From Okeania sp. KiyG1 (GTDB lineage: Bacteria; Cyanobacteriota; Cyanobacteriia; Cyanobacteriales; Microcoleaceae), in NCBI RefSeq assembly GCF_014132355.1, contig NZ_BLZO01000131.1, forward strand, positions 1-53,262: a DNA stretch of 53,262 nucleotides, given 5' to 3'. The notes under the pieces are model-generated. The model saw only the letters and a program-made list of their open reading frames with translations. It had not been told where the DNA came from and made no database searches. Each line of letters begins with the position of its first letter. Position 1 is the first letter of the stretch. Positions 8,174-17,475 of this stretch are shown here, one piece after another. A program made the translations under genes and the position numbers.

Positions 8174-9445
8174 ATGAAACAAAAAGTTTGCCTAACCACC
8201 TTAGAATTTCCCCCCGATGTGGGAGGAGTAGGTGAGTCAGTATATCGAATTGCTCGAATGTTATTAGAGTTGAATTATGAAGTTCATGTGGCCGTTTTTC
8301 ATTTCAGTAAAAGAAAGAAAACTATCCAACGAGCTAAACGTAAAACAATAGAACAAGATGGAATTTTAGTACATCGTCTCAGAGCAGCAGTTCGGACAAC
8401 TGAACAATATACACCTGGTATAATGATTATGGATTATCGGAGTGAAATATACTTTCAACTCCAGCTCCTCCATAAACAATTTGATTTTGATTTATTTCAT
8501 TCCTTTTTTATTAAAGAAACAGGCTTTTTAACAACATTATTAGCTCTAGAAAATCAACGACCTGTAATTAATAGTATTCGTGGTAGTGACCTGCACAAAC
8601 ATATTTTTGACCCCCAACAACACGCCCAATTATGTTGGACTTTAGAAAAGGCATCTTGGCTAACTTTTGTGAGTCACGATCTATTCAAACGTGCAACAGT
8701 TTTACTACCTAATTTAGAAGCAAAATCTTCCGTTTTTTGGAACTCAATTCAACCAGTAGACTTTGATAATTTACCTACTCCAGAACTGGAAAAAAATTGC
8801 CAAGGAATAGTTATCGGTTCCGTAGGCAGATTTCGGGATAAAAAAGGATTAGAATATCTCCTGGATGCTTGTGCCCAACTTAGTGCAGAAAATATTGAAT
8901 TAACATTACTATTAGTAGGTCATTTCGTAGCGCGAGAACAAGAATATTGGGAAGAAGAACTCAAAAATAGTGGCATTGCCGATCGCATAATTATAACTGG
9001 GACACTTAGTCGTGCTGAGGCAATGGCATATTTACCCCAGATGGATGTTTTTATGATTCCTTCCCTCAATGATGGTTGTCCCAATGCTTTGTTAGAAGCA
9101 ATGTTAGCTAGTCGAGCTATAGTAGGAACAAATGTTGATGCCATTGGTGAAATTTTGACAGATGGTGTTGATGGTTTAGTTGTTAACCCAGGTTCAAGTG
9201 AAGAATTAGCAGTAGCTTTGCGAAAATTGTCGCGATCGCCTGAGTTAATCAAGGAATTAGGAAAAGCTGCAAAGAAAAAAGTGCTAGAACAACTTGCTCC
9301 TGCTGTGGAACAAGAAAATTGGGCAAAAGTTTATCAGCAAGTTTTGCCACAACCAAATTTACAGCAGTTTTCGAGTCTTGGAGGTACAAAGTTTTATTGC
9401 TCTAGGGAACAGGGAACAGGGAACAGGGAACAGAAGACAAATTAA
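8174..9445 (+). CDS. GT4-family glycosyltransferase
   Basis: 423 aa retaining GT-B enzyme. The N-terminal FPPDVGGVGESVYRIAR is the glycine-rich acceptor-side loop of GT4. GSVGRFRDKKGLEYLLDA starts the donor domain. PSLNDGCPNALLEAM carries the E-x7-E-type donor motif, followed by IVGTNVDAIGEIL. It probably adds a sugar from a nucleotide donor during assembly of the locus glycan. The last 14 residues (SREQGTGNREQKTN) are encoded by a GGGAACA heptamer array, so the original stop codon has been lost and the C-terminus runs into repeat DNA. The core fold ends before this tail, so the enzyme should still work. The ATG at 8174 is supported by the immediate first strand. Confidence 0.9.
   Translation: MKQKVCLTTLEFPPDVGGVGESVYRIARMLLELNYEVHVAVFHFSKRKKTIQRAKRKTIEQDGILVHRLRAAVRTTEQYTPGIMIMDYRSEIYFQLQLLHKQFDFDLFHSFFIKETGFLTTLLALENQRPVINSIRGSDLHKHIFDPQQHAQLCWTLEKASWLTFVSHDLFKRATVLLPNLEAKSSVFWNSIQPVDFDNLPTPELEKNCQGIVIGSVGRFRDKKGLEYLLDACAQLSAENIELTLLLVGHFVAREQEYWEEELKNSGIADRIIITGTLSRAEAMAYLPQMDVFMIPSLNDGCPNALLEAMLASRAIVGTNVDAIGEILTDGVDGLVVNPGSSEELAVALRKLSRSPELIKELGKAAKKKVLEQLAPAVEQENWAKVYQQVLPQPNLQQFSSLGGTKFYCSREQGTGNREQKTN
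9404..9432. repeat. heptamer array (GGGAACA)n overlapping the GT4 C-terminus
   Basis: About four GGGAACA copies, translated in frame as the tail of the upstream gene. Confidence 0.85.
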
Positions 9446-9463
9446 AGATGGCTGTACCTCATT

Positions 9464-9629
9464 AGACATCTCCAGAAAAGAGGGAGTAGGGACCCACCCC
9501 TAACCCCTCCCAGGAGGGGAAAAAGGGAGTAGGGAGTAGGGAACCCACCCCTAACCCCTCCGGTGGAGGGGAAATAATTGATGATTTATGCTGGATAATT
9601 GATTTTATTTTTTATTATTGGAGATGTCT
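9464..9629. mobile_element. family A element, copy 1 (166 bp)
   Basis: Perfect 10-bp ends AGACATCTCC / GGAGATGTCT and target duplication ATT (9461-9463, 9630-9632). Subterminal AGAAAAGAGG and TTGATTTTATTTTT are shared by the other copies. The interior contains two CCCACCCCTAACCCCTCC blocks, a common spacer repeat here. From 9633 to 9775 only a partial family C end (TTAATGCTTACC) is seen. Confidence 0.85.
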
Positions 9630-9775
9630 ATTAGACTGAGAAACCCTATAAAGTAGTGGGCAATTCTATTACTCATACTTTTAATTCTATAAAGCTGATG
9701 GCTGACTGCTTAATGCTTACCTTTAAATTACTCTTTTTGAACACTTTATCCACATTTTTTTGTTAATAAATAGCC

Positions 9776-10837
9776 ATGACAAAACCAGAAGTTACTATTG
9801 TTGTTTCTCCCAGAGAACGTTTTAGTTATACTCGCCAATCTTTAGAAAGCATTTATGAAAATACTAAGTATCCTTTTTCTCTGGTTTATGTAGATGGCGG
9901 TTCTCCTAAAAACATCAAAAAATATCTTGAAACACAATCTACCGAAAAAGGATTTCAGTTAATAATAACCGAGCATTACTTATCTCCCAACCAAGCCAGA
10001 AATATTGGTTTAAAAGAGGTAAAAACTAAATATATAGTATTTATAGATAATGACGTAAATGTGGCTCCAGGTTGGTTAGAAAAAATAATTAAATGTGCCG
10101 CAGAAACAGAAGCTACTGTTGTTTGTCCTCTAGTTTGTATTGGCAAAAATTTACACCAAAAAATACACTTAGCGGGTGGAGAAGCCAGAATAGAATTACA
10201 AATCAAAGGCGATAAACTCCTGCACAAAGTCCATGAAAAACATTATTTTGTGAATCGTTTAGTTGCCGATGTACAGGATAAACTGCAACGACAAAAATGT
10301 GAATTTGCCGAATTTCATTGTATGTTAGTCAAAACTTCAATATTTGATGAAATTGGCTGTATAGATGAAGGTTTACTAAATACACGAGAACATATTGATT
10401 TTTGCCTGACCGTAACAAAAGCAGGAGGAACGATATATTGCGAACCAAATTCAGTTGTAACTTACGTTCCCGGACCACCATTTGTATTCTCAGATATTCC
10501 CTTTTTTATGCTGCGCTGGAGTGATGAATGGGAATTAGCAAGCTTAGAATATTTTGTTGATAAATGGGATTTAGGTCGCGATTTAAATACAGGCAAAAAA
10601 CAACAAAAATATCTATTAAAAGATAAATACTTTAAAAAGCGGTACGACCGCCTTGGTCATCGACGACACCAAGCATTTCTTAAACCTTTAATTCGTAACT
10701 TTTTCTTTGGGCAATCTAATCCTTGGTTAGAAAAAAATCTACTGCCATTAGAACGAAAATTAAATCGTTTTATTACCAGTCGCTATTCTCAAAGTAAAAA
10801 AAATAATTCAAGTAAGCATTCAGCAGTCAGTTATTAA
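9776..10837 (+). CDS. GT2-family glycosyltransferase
   Basis: 353 aa, GT-A fold. TIVVSPRERFSYTRQSLESI is the GT2 N-terminal strand-helix. The metal-binding DxD is in FIDNDVNVAPGWLEK. DEIGCIDEGLLNTREHIDFC corresponds to the acceptor/catalytic ED-type region. Soluble, without membrane segments, so it probably acts on a lipid-linked or nucleotide substrate at the inner face. The last eight residues (SKHSAVSY) and the stop codon come from the left end of a family C element that begins at 10812, so the natural C-terminus has been replaced. Part of the glycosyltransferase locus. Confidence 0.88.
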   Translation: MTKPEVTIVVSPRERFSYTRQSLESIYENTKYPFSLVYVDGGSPKNIKKYLETQSTEKGFQLIITEHYLSPNQARNIGLKEVKTKYIVFIDNDVNVAPGWLEKIIKCAAETEATVVCPLVCIGKNLHQKIHLAGGEARIELQIKGDKLLHKVHEKHYFVNRLVADVQDKLQRQKCEFAEFHCMLVKTSIFDEIGCIDEGLLNTREHIDFCLTVTKAGGTIYCEPNSVVTYVPGPPFVFSDIPFFMLRWSDEWELASLEYFVDKWDLGRDLNTGKKQQKYLLKDKYFKKRYDRLGHRRHQAFLKPLIRNFFFGQSNPWLEKNLLPLERKLNRFITSRYSQSKKNNSSKHSAVSY

Positions 10838-11219
10838 CTATCAGCTATTAAGCTATTAATTTTGGGGAAGGTCATTTCAGTTATCAGTTATCAGTTATCA
10901 GTTATCAGTACCTCTGCAATAAGGAGGCTTGAAGTACGGAATTCTCTTTTTTTTTATCCTCCTAAAAGGGGAAGCGCATACCCACGATTTTTCGGTAAAA
11001 GCAATTTAGAAATTGAGAAAGAATAAAAAGTTAAGTACCTTCCTACACCTTATAAGTACAGGACTTACGCAAAGACACTATGTATAGAGTCCAGTAACTA
11101 TTGTCCAATAGTTACAAGTACTATATATAGCGTATCTGCGTAAGCCCTAAAGTAATTATTCATTACTAATAGCTCACTGCTAATAGCTGTTTGCGCAGCA
11201 TTCCGCAGGAAATGCTTAC
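10812..11219. mobile_element. family C element with nested family F (408 bp)
   Basis: Starts GTAAGCATTCAGCAGTCAG inside the 3' end of the GT2 gene and ends GGAAATGCTTAC. The interior matches the copies at 247 and 528 apart from an inserted family F element at 11059-11149. Confidence 0.75.
11059..11149. mobile_element. family F element, copy 1 (91 bp)
   Basis: Ends CAGGACTTACGCA and TGCGTAAGCCCTA, flanked by AAGTA on both sides. The family C copies at 247 and 528 have the uninterrupted CCTTAAAAGTAATTATT, which gives the empty site and a 5-bp duplication. CAGGACTTACGCA-type ends are widespread in cyanobacterial spacers. Confidence 0.75.
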
Positions 11220-11308
11220 TAATTCTCAGCTAATAATTAGTAATTGAACTACTCAAATATAAAGCCGAAAAACTTTTTTGCTAATTAGCATCCCAGCTAA
11301 TATTAATT

Positions 11309-11654
11309 AGGGTTTGCTGAAAAAATTGGTTGGTGGGGGTAGGAAACGGAGACGCACCAGACGCGGGGACGCGGAGATGGCGGGAACAGACAACGGTTTC
11401 GGTCATTTTATGTGAATAAATTTTCTTGAATTTCAGCAAAAAATTTCAGTAAATTGATGCCAATATAGCAGAAGAAAGAAGGAAGAAGGAAGAAGGAAGA
11501 AGGAAAAGTATTACGTTGTCTGAGTTTTAAGCTTTTGACCTGTCCTAACCTTTACTTCGACTGCTATAAGAGCTAATAACTAGGAGATAAATTGAATATA
11601 AAAAACTCTTAAGCATTAGCTATCCTGACCTTTAGCTTTATGAGCGCAAACCCT
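11309..11654. mobile_element. family B-type element with divergent interior
   Basis: Ends AGGGTTTGCTGAAAAA and GCAAACCCT, target duplication AATT (11305-11308, 11655-11658). The interior is largely unlike other family B copies and contains an (AGAAGGA) heptamer run at about 11470-11505. It could be a different insert carried between family B ends. Confidence 0.65.
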
Positions 11655-11674
11655 AATTATTCTATATGTTTACT

Positions 11675-11782
11675 TCTCCCCACTCCCCCACTCCCCCACT
11701 CCCCCACTCCCCCACTCCCCCACTCCCTAACTCCCCCACTCCCCTACTCCCCACTCCCCCACTCCCCTACTCCCCCACTCCC
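11675..11782. repeat. (CTCCCCCA)n array directly upstream of the ABC exporter
   Basis: About 14 units of 7-8 bp (CTCCCCCA with CTCCCCTA variants), ending 11 bp before the ATG of the next gene. It takes the place where a promoter and ribosome-binding site would be expected. Confidence 0.85.
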
Positions 11783-11793
11783 TCTTTTCCCTT

Positions 11794-13626
11794 ATGAGTA
11801 AGACTGTAAAAAACCAGAAAAAAATAATGTCTGGTAGCTGGAAAATTATTAGAAAATTTTGGCCACAAATTCGCAAACAAAAATCGACCATTGCTACTTC
11901 TTTATTCGCACTAATAGCTGAAACTTGCTTCCGCTTACTAGAACCTTGGCCACTCAAATTCATCTTTGATAAAATCATCTTGACTGACTTCAATGTCGAA
12001 CCCGTAGGAATCAAAATTATTGATGACTTTGGTGCGATGGGTCTACTCACTGTTTTAGCTCTAGCAATAGTAGCGATCGCCAGTTTGCGAGCATTAGCAG
12101 CTTACTATAGTGCAATTAATAGCGCCCTAGCTGCTACTAATATAATGACCGAAGTCCGTAACCAACTCTACCATCATTTACAAAGTCTCTCCCTATCATT
12201 TCACAGTAAAGCCAAAAGTGGAGACCTAATAGCCCGTGTTACTTATGATATAGAACGGTTGCGCGAAGTAACAGTCATCGCAATTGTACCACTGCTGACA
12301 AACCTACTTACCTTAGTTGGAATGTTAGGAGTAATGTTCTGGATAAGTTGGCAAAAATCTTTCATTGCTACTTTAGCTTTGCCCATATTTATGATATCCA
12401 CCTTATATTTGGGTAAGCGCATCGAAAACTCGGCAAGAGTACAACGTAAAAGAGAAGGTGCGATGGCTGCCACTGCAGCTGAAGCAATAGGAGCTATTAA
12501 AGTAGTACAAGCTTTATCACTTCAGGAAATGTTGGGGAGCAATTTTTCCAGTCATAACAAGAAAAGTCTAAATGAAGGAGTTCAAACTCAAAAACTGAAA
12601 GCTGCTCAAGAGCGCATCGTTGAAATATTATTGGCATTGACAACAGCTCTGGTGTTGTGGCGTGGAGTGCAACTAATTCAGAAAGGAGAGATGACACCAG
12701 GAGACTTATTAGTTTTCATCACTTATTTGAAGATGGCTTTTAAGCCAATGCGTCAACTTGCTAAATATACAGGACAAATTGCTAAAGCGACTGCCTCTGG
12801 CGAACGTATTGTCGATCTATTAGAAATAGAGCCAAAAATTCAAGATGCGCGGGGTGCCATTTCTGCTCCACCATTCCAAGGTGCAGTTAGGTTTGATAAT
12901 GTCAGTTTTGCTTATGAGGATGAAAATTTAATTCTCAAAAATGTCAACTTTGAAGTTAAACCAGGGCAAAAAGTTGCTCTAGTTGGTACTTCTGGTGGTG
13001 GTAAGTCCACCTTGGTCAGTTTACTATTACGACTATACGACCCATTAGAAGGCAGAATTTTAATTGACGACCGCGACTTGCGAGAATATAAAGTAGATTC
13101 CTTACGACAACAAATTAGTATAGTTTTGCAAGATAGTGTATTATTTGCTGTTAGTGTGGGCGATAATATTGCTTATGGTTGTTTGGAAGCTACAGAGGCA
13201 GATATTATTACTGCTGCTAAGTTGGCAAATGCCCATGATTTTATTATGGAATTACCCAATGGCTACGATACAGTTGTAGGGGAACGTGGTGCAACCTTAT
13301 CTGGAGGACAACGTCAAAGAATAGCGATCGCCAGAGCGATCGTGCGACAAGCACCAATAGTTATATTAGATGAGCCAACAGTAGGTTTAGACAATGAAAA
13401 TGAGCGGGAAGTAAGTGAAGCTTTGGCACGACTAACTGAAAATTGCACCACTTTTTTAATTACCCATGATTTGAGAGCTGCCAAACCTGCTGGTCTGATT
13501 TTGTATATTGAGTCAGGTACAATTGTGGAAAAAGGTACTCATCAACAATTAATAGAGCTTGGGGAAAAGTATGCAGGTTTATATAAATTGCAAACTAGCA
13601 TTAATGTTATCCCAAATCTAGTTTAA
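11794..13626 (+). CDS. ABC exporter, fused permease and ATPase
   Basis: 610 aa half-transporter of the MsbA/HlyB type. The N-terminal ~340 residues form the six-helix transmembrane domain. The C-terminal ATPase shows Walker A (GTSGGGKST), Q-loop (ISIVLQDS), signature (LSGGQRQR), Walker B (IVILDEPT) and H-loop (LITHD). It would work as a homodimer in the plasma membrane. Its place after four glycosyltransferases suggests that it flips or exports their glycolipid or oligosaccharide (inference). No peptidase C39 domain, so it is not a typical bacteriocin exporter. There is no convincing Shine-Dalgarno before the ATG at 11794, because the array at 11675-11782 comes almost up to it. An in-frame ATG at 11827 is an alternative start. 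Confidence 0.92.
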   Translation: MSKTVKNQKKIMSGSWKIIRKFWPQIRKQKSTIATSLFALIAETCFRLLEPWPLKFIFDKIILTDFNVEPVGIKIIDDFGAMGLLTVLALAIVAIASLRALAAYYSAINSALAATNIMTEVRNQLYHHLQSLSLSFHSKAKSGDLIARVTYDIERLREVTVIAIVPLLTNLLTLVGMLGVMFWISWQKSFIATLALPIFMISTLYLGKRIENSARVQRKREGAMAATAAEAIGAIKVVQALSLQEMLGSNFSSHNKKSLNEGVQTQKLKAAQERIVEILLALTTALVLWRGVQLIQKGEMTPGDLLVFITYLKMAFKPMRQLAKYTGQIAKATASGERIVDLLEIEPKIQDARGAISAPPFQGAVRFDNVSFAYEDENLILKNVNFEVKPGQKVALVGTSGGGKSTLVSLLLRLYDPLEGRILIDDRDLREYKVDSLRQQISIVLQDSVLFAVSVGDNIAYGCLEATEADIITAAKLANAHDFIMELPNGYDTVVGERGATLSGGQRQRIAIARAIVRQAPIVILDEPTVGLDNENEREVSEALARLTENCTTFLITHDLRAAKPAGLILYIESGTIVEKGTHQQLIELGEKYAGLYKLQTSINVIPNLV

Positions 13627-13686
13627 TTTGAAGAATGCAGAAGGCAGAAGGAAAAGAAAGATTTAAAGGGAGAAGGTTTTTTATCA

Positions 13687-14051
13687 CTAATTATTGCTCT
13701 GCTGATTAAATAGCAAAGCATTGACTTATATTGGTTTTAGGCTTTTTACGTCTTTAAAAAGTATGAGCTTTTCGGTAGCTTAGGTTAAAAAAGTGAGGAT
13801 TTTCGGGAAGCAAAAGCTGAAAAATCACGATCAACAATTTTTATATTATGTCCGGTAGCATCGTTTGTGTATAAAATTAAGGTGATAATAGTAGAAAACC
13901 TTCTGCCTCCTGCCTCCTGCCTTCTGCCTTCCTTCCACCAAAGTCTAATTATTCAACCGGACATGATATTACTCCTACCTCCTCGCTCATTCCCCGTTCT
14001 TCCTGTCTCCTGTCTCCTACCCAAGCAAAAAGATTTTATTCAGCAAACCCT
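13687..14051. mobile_element. family B element, degenerate, with nested family L
   Basis: The right end GCAAACCCT (14043-14051) and the AAAGCATTGACTTATAT and GGCTTTTTACGTCTTTAAAAAG blocks match the family B copy at 41298. The left end is degenerate (GCTCTGCTGATTAAAT). A family A element has inserted immediately beyond the right end. Confidence 0.55.
13845..13969. mobile_element. family L inverted-repeat element
   Basis: Ends TATTATGTCCGGT and ACCGGACATGATA. A third copy of the same end, TCCGGACATAATA, lies at 14154-14168 beyond the family A element, which suggests further rearrangement. The interior is CCTCCTG-type heptamers. Confidence 0.5.
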
Positions 14052-14054
14052 AAT

Positions 14055-14149
14055 AGACATCTCCAGAAAAGAGGCAGTAGGTAGTAAAGAGAAAGAATTG
14101 ATATATCTAGTGTGAGAATTGATTTTATTTTTGATTTTTGGAGATGTCT
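14055..14149. mobile_element. family A element, copy 2 (95 bp)
   Basis: Perfect AGACATCTCC / GGAGATGTCT ends, target duplication AAT (14052-14054, 14150-14152). The shortest copy, close to a minimal MITE. Confidence 0.85.
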
Positions 14150-14167
14150 AATTATCCGGACATAATA

Positions 14168-14998
14168 TTAGTCACTTTCCAATGTAATTACTGTAACTTC
14201 TGGTGGGCAAAATAATCTGCCTGGAAAATAAGTTCCTAAACCACGGTTCACATATAAATAGTTATTTCCAATTTGATGCAACCCCTGAGACCATTCCCAA
14301 TACTCAACTATTCTGTGACACTTATCCATAAATGGTACAAAAGGTCGTAAAAATTTAGGTATTAGTCTGCGAACAGGTTCCCGGTATTGAGGGATAGGTC
14401 CGATAAATGGCAACCTAATCTGCCCCCCGTGAGTATGACCAGAAAGTTGTAGATCAATACGCCACTTTTGTAAAACTTTAGCGGTATCGGGATTATGGGA
14501 TAAGACGATCCGGGGGACCGCTTCATCTATAGATTCCATGACTCCAGTAGGTTTGAAGTTACTAGACCAATAGTCCTCTAACCCTACTAAAGCTAAACCT
14601 GAACCCAGAGGATAGACGACTTGGTTAAGCAGAATAGGAATGTCTATACGAGTAAAAGCATCAATGACTTTATCCCTGGCGCCCGGATATTCTTCATCGT
14701 GGTTGCCGAGTACAGCATAAACTCCAGCGCGACTTTCGAGATATTTCAATCGCAATACTAAATCATATATAGGTGCAGGTTCATCTGTAATAAAGTCACC
14801 TGTGAGTAAAATTAAATCTGGTTCAACTTCATTGGTAATAGCGATCGCTTCAGAAAGCAACCATTCGGATAGTCGCAGTCCGTCATAATGGAAGTCGGTC
14901 AAGTGTACGAGTTTTGTCCCTTGTAAATGGTTAGGCAACCCAGTAATTTTCAGGGTCAAGTAATCTACCTGCAATTGGCCTGTCAATATCCTGTGCAT
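14168..14998 (-). CDS. metallophosphoesterase (YkuE-like)
   Basis: 276 aa calcineurin-like phosphoesterase. The metal-binding motifs appear in order: DFHYDG (the D-x-H motif), GDFITDE, GNHDE, SHNPD and SGHTHGGQ. There is no N-terminal membrane anchor, unlike many YkuE relatives, so it is probably cytoplasmic. The physiological substrate is unknown; relatives cleave phosphodiesters, including UDP-sugar lipid intermediates. The ATG at 14998 is preceded by spacer and a GGGGGAG array. Its 3' end abuts the family L/A cluster. Confidence 0.88.
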   Translation of the reverse strand: MHRILTGQLQVDYLTLKITGLPNHLQGTKLVHLTDFHYDGLRLSEWLLSEAIAITNEVEPDLILLTGDFITDEPAPIYDLVLRLKYLESRAGVYAVLGNHDEEYPGARDKVIDAFTRIDIPILLNQVVYPLGSGLALVGLEDYWSSNFKPTGVMESIDEAVPRIVLSHNPDTAKVLQKWRIDLQLSGHTHGGQIRLPFIGPIPQYREPVRRLIPKFLRPFVPFMDKCHRIVEYWEWSQGLHQIGNNYLYVNRGLGTYFPGRLFCPPEVTVITLESD

Positions 14999-15044
14999 GG
15001 TACATAAACTATTACTACACTGAGGCGCTTATAGCATAGCAAAA

Positions 15045-15152
15045 GGGAGTGGGGAGTGGGAGAGTGGGGGAGTGGGGGAGTGGGGGAGTGGGGGAGTAGG
15101 GGAGTAGTGGAGGAGTGGGGGAGTGGTGGAGTAGGGGAGTGGGGGAGATGGG
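15045..15152. repeat. (AGTGGGGG)n array
   Basis: About 13 units of 7-9 bp, complementary in type to the CTCCCCCA array at 11675. It lies about 50 bp upstream of the metallophosphoesterase start. Confidence 0.85.
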
Positions 15153-15275
15153 AGAATTTTTCGGTGGCAGTGCATTTTTATTGGTCGTGCATTGTCATGA
15201 TTTTTGTTAGGTATGGCAGTGGGAGCATCTTGCTCCCGTTCTACGAAATTTCAAAGGATACAATTTTTCTCTAGT

Positions 15276-15513
15276 AGACATCTCCTCCACGCATAGGGAG
15301 TAGGTAGGGACGTTGCATAAGGGCGTCCCTACAGTAAAGTGAGTGGGAGGAAAAAATTTATAATTTCTGTGAAATAATTGATTTGATTTTTATTATTAGA
15401 CATCTGGTGAAAAAGAATAGACTTTTTGCAGAAGTAGGCAACAAGCAACAGGGAAGAAGATTTATGAAAAAAACACAAAAAATGATCTATATGTTTAATT
15501 TCCGGAGATGTCT
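15276..15513. mobile_element. family A element, copy 3 (238 bp)
   Basis: AGACATCTCC / GGAGATGTCT ends with target duplication AGT (15273-15275, 15514-15516). The interior contains another family A-like end (TTAGACATCTGG at about 15402), suggesting one copy inside another. It also has a GGGACGTTGCATAAGGGCG block common in these spacers. Confidence 0.75.
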
Positions 15514-15707
15514 AGTGATAATAAATTGACTGACTCTACACCGTCAACAGGGGTACTTAAAATTGTTTGGAGTTTGAATCAATAAGTAATTTTCCCTTCT
15601 GTCTTCTTCAATTACCGAAATATTGTGGTTTAAAGCCTCCCCTTTTAAGGGAATAATAAATAAAAATTTTCCTGTTCGTCAATCCTATCCGTTTTCAAGG
15701 AGAGGTA

Positions 15708-15781
15708 ATTCTAAATTCTAAATTATAAATTCTAAATTATAAATTCTAAATTATAAATTCTAAATTATAAATTCTAAATTC
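15708..15781. repeat. heptamer array (TAAATTC/TAAATTA)n
   Basis: About ten 7-bp units alternating AAATTCT and AAATTAT, ending just before the stop codon of the DoxX-like gene. Confidence 0.85.
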
Positions 15782-15795
15782 TTGAATTCTATTTT

Positions 15796-16233
15796 TTAGG
15801 AATTTCTATTATGAATAAGTTGATCGATAGAGATTGTATTCAGACTACAACCTGCTAAAAGTATGAAGAAAACTAGGCAATAAATAAGTTGAGATGATGC
15901 TGTATCCCACTGTTGTAGTAAACAAACTCCAAACATTAATGGCATCATTAATAGAAAACCTGCAATAATTGCGTTCCTTGTTTGCAAACCAATTATCATT
16001 AGGAACCCAGAAATTAATTCTACAGGAGTAATTATTGCAGCAAATGGTATAATCACAAAACTTGGTACTAATTCTTGAAATCTATCTGCCATTGATTGGA
16101 TAAATCCTCCCATATTTCCAATTCGGACTAAACCATGTACAAAGAAGTTGATTCCAAATACTATTCTTAATAATGTATAGGCTAAAGTTACATCTTTGCG
16201 TTTAAGAAAAATTGGAGTTTCAATGTTATTCAT
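15796..16233 (-). CDS. DoxX-like membrane protein
   Basis: 145 aa with about four predicted transmembrane helices (LLRIVFGINFFVHG, FVIIPFAAIITPVELISGFL, IAGFLLMMPLMFGVC, IYCLVFFILLAG). The start of helix 1 with FVHGLVRIG and the PVELISGFLMIIG stretch fit the DoxX/DoxD family, thought to work in membrane redox or thiosulfate-quinone chemistry. The exact role is unknown. The ATG at 16233 is followed by a short charged N-terminus. It stands alone. Confidence 0.75.
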   Translation of the reverse strand: MNNIETPIFLKRKDVTLAYTLLRIVFGINFFVHGLVRIGNMGGFIQSMADRFQELVPSFVIIPFAAIITPVELISGFLMIIGLQTRNAIIAGFLLMMPLMFGVCLLQQWDTASSQLIYCLVFFILLAGCSLNTISIDQLIHNRNS

Positions 16234-16395
16234 TCTGTTATTCCTGTGAGATTTGTCTCTACAAATATTGGCATTAGGCTCTTATATATAATTCTAAATT
16301 TATCATCATTTTGAAGAAGGAAGAAGAAAAAAGGAAGAAGTTGATGGGGTTTGAATTTCCAACTAATTGTAGATAGTGTAGAAAGTGGGGTATTA

Positions 16396-16672
16396 ATACC
16401 AAATTGATAAATGTTTGCTACAAATAGCTAGGGTATTTATTAGGAGTCAACCCACCCCTAACCCCTCCTGGGAGGGCAAGTCAGGAATCAGGAGTCGTAT
16501 GGGAATTGCTTTAATACCTTTTTTAGGGTATAAATTATCTTTTTCTCTTGGTGCGCGTTCCGCAAGCGAGCTGGCGTCGTCGCGGGGTCGCACCGCTTTG
16601 TCAAAGGGATATCTCCTGTAAAGTTTTTTTATCGCTCTTACTATTCGTAACATTATTTTTTCAAATTGGTAT
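16396..16672. mobile_element. family E element, complete copy
   Basis: Inverted ends ATACCAAATTG and CAAATTGGTAT (277 bp). The interior shares GATAAATGTTTGCTACAAAT and GGGATATCTCCTG with 3142-3253. It also has GC-rich islands (GCGTTCCGCAAGCGAGC) foreign to the local composition. Confidence 0.65.
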
Positions 16673-16800
16673 AAACCCATAAAGAAAAAGATAACATTAT
16701 ATCCGCTTAATTCGGGTTATCAAAACTTTCTTTTCCTAATCCCCGCTTTTCCTTTTTTTACCCCTAATTCTCTATTACCGCTTAATAATTAACAATTAAT

Positions 16801-17055
16801 CCCACATTCCGCACTTCAAGAGCGTATCATTAAAAGCAGTATATAAATCTGTAGCTTGGTAGGTATTTATCATAAGCAAATCATCTCAATACTTTTTTCG
16901 TTCATCAAATTCCTAGTAAAAAATTTACGCATAAATACTTGCTCTGATTATGACTCAATCACGGCAGCTATAATTTTCTTCTAAAATTCTGTCTCCAGTA
17001 TAGCTGTCTCCTGACTCCTTCTTCGGTTGCTACATTTTGTGGTGCGGAATGTGGG
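16801..17055. mobile_element. family D element, single-unit copy (255 bp)
   Basis: Perfect 14-bp ends CCCACATTCCGCAC / GTGCGGAATGTGGG with 5-bp target duplication TTAAT. The interior has one diverged copy of the unit (CATAAATACTTGC, CTATAATTTTCTTCT) that is tandemly amplified 13-fold in the copy at 26407-28868. The remainder of 16234-17475 has no gene. Confidence 0.85.
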
Positions 17056-17396
17056 TTAATAATTACCTCATTGTTCTATCGCCTCTTTTGTATTATTCCT
17101 AACTTTGACATTTATCCTTGAAAAAAATCTCTCTCCCTTCTAATTTACTTCTCATACCAAATTCAAAAAAGGTAGTTATATTAAATCCGTTTATACAGTT
17201 GTCACACTCTATACTTTCACTCAATGTAGAGATAAAATGCCAGAATATTTCTAGATAATTCCCACTCTCCTGACCGAAAAACTTTGGTCTCAAGTCTCCC
17301 CTTTTAAGGGGATAAAAGGGGATAAAAAAAGATAATATTTTATGTCAAGCCTCCTTATTGCAAAGGTACTGTTAACGCAGTTCCTCCGGAGGAGGC

Positions 17397-17438
17397 TAAC
17401 TGATAACTGATAACTGATAACTGATAACTGATAACTGA
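17397..17438. repeat. heptamer array (CTGATAA)n
   Basis: Six units of 7 bp. Flanking ATGTCAAGCCTCCTTATTG and AACGCAGTTCCTCCGG segments recur in family C interiors. Confidence 0.85.
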
Positions 17439-17475
17439 AATGACTTCTGACTTCTGACTTCTAATTTCCTTTCCT

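Noticed and set aside
16415-16680. ORFs on both strands at 16.4-16.7 kb
   Set aside because: Lie entirely in a family E element and a GC-rich repeat block.
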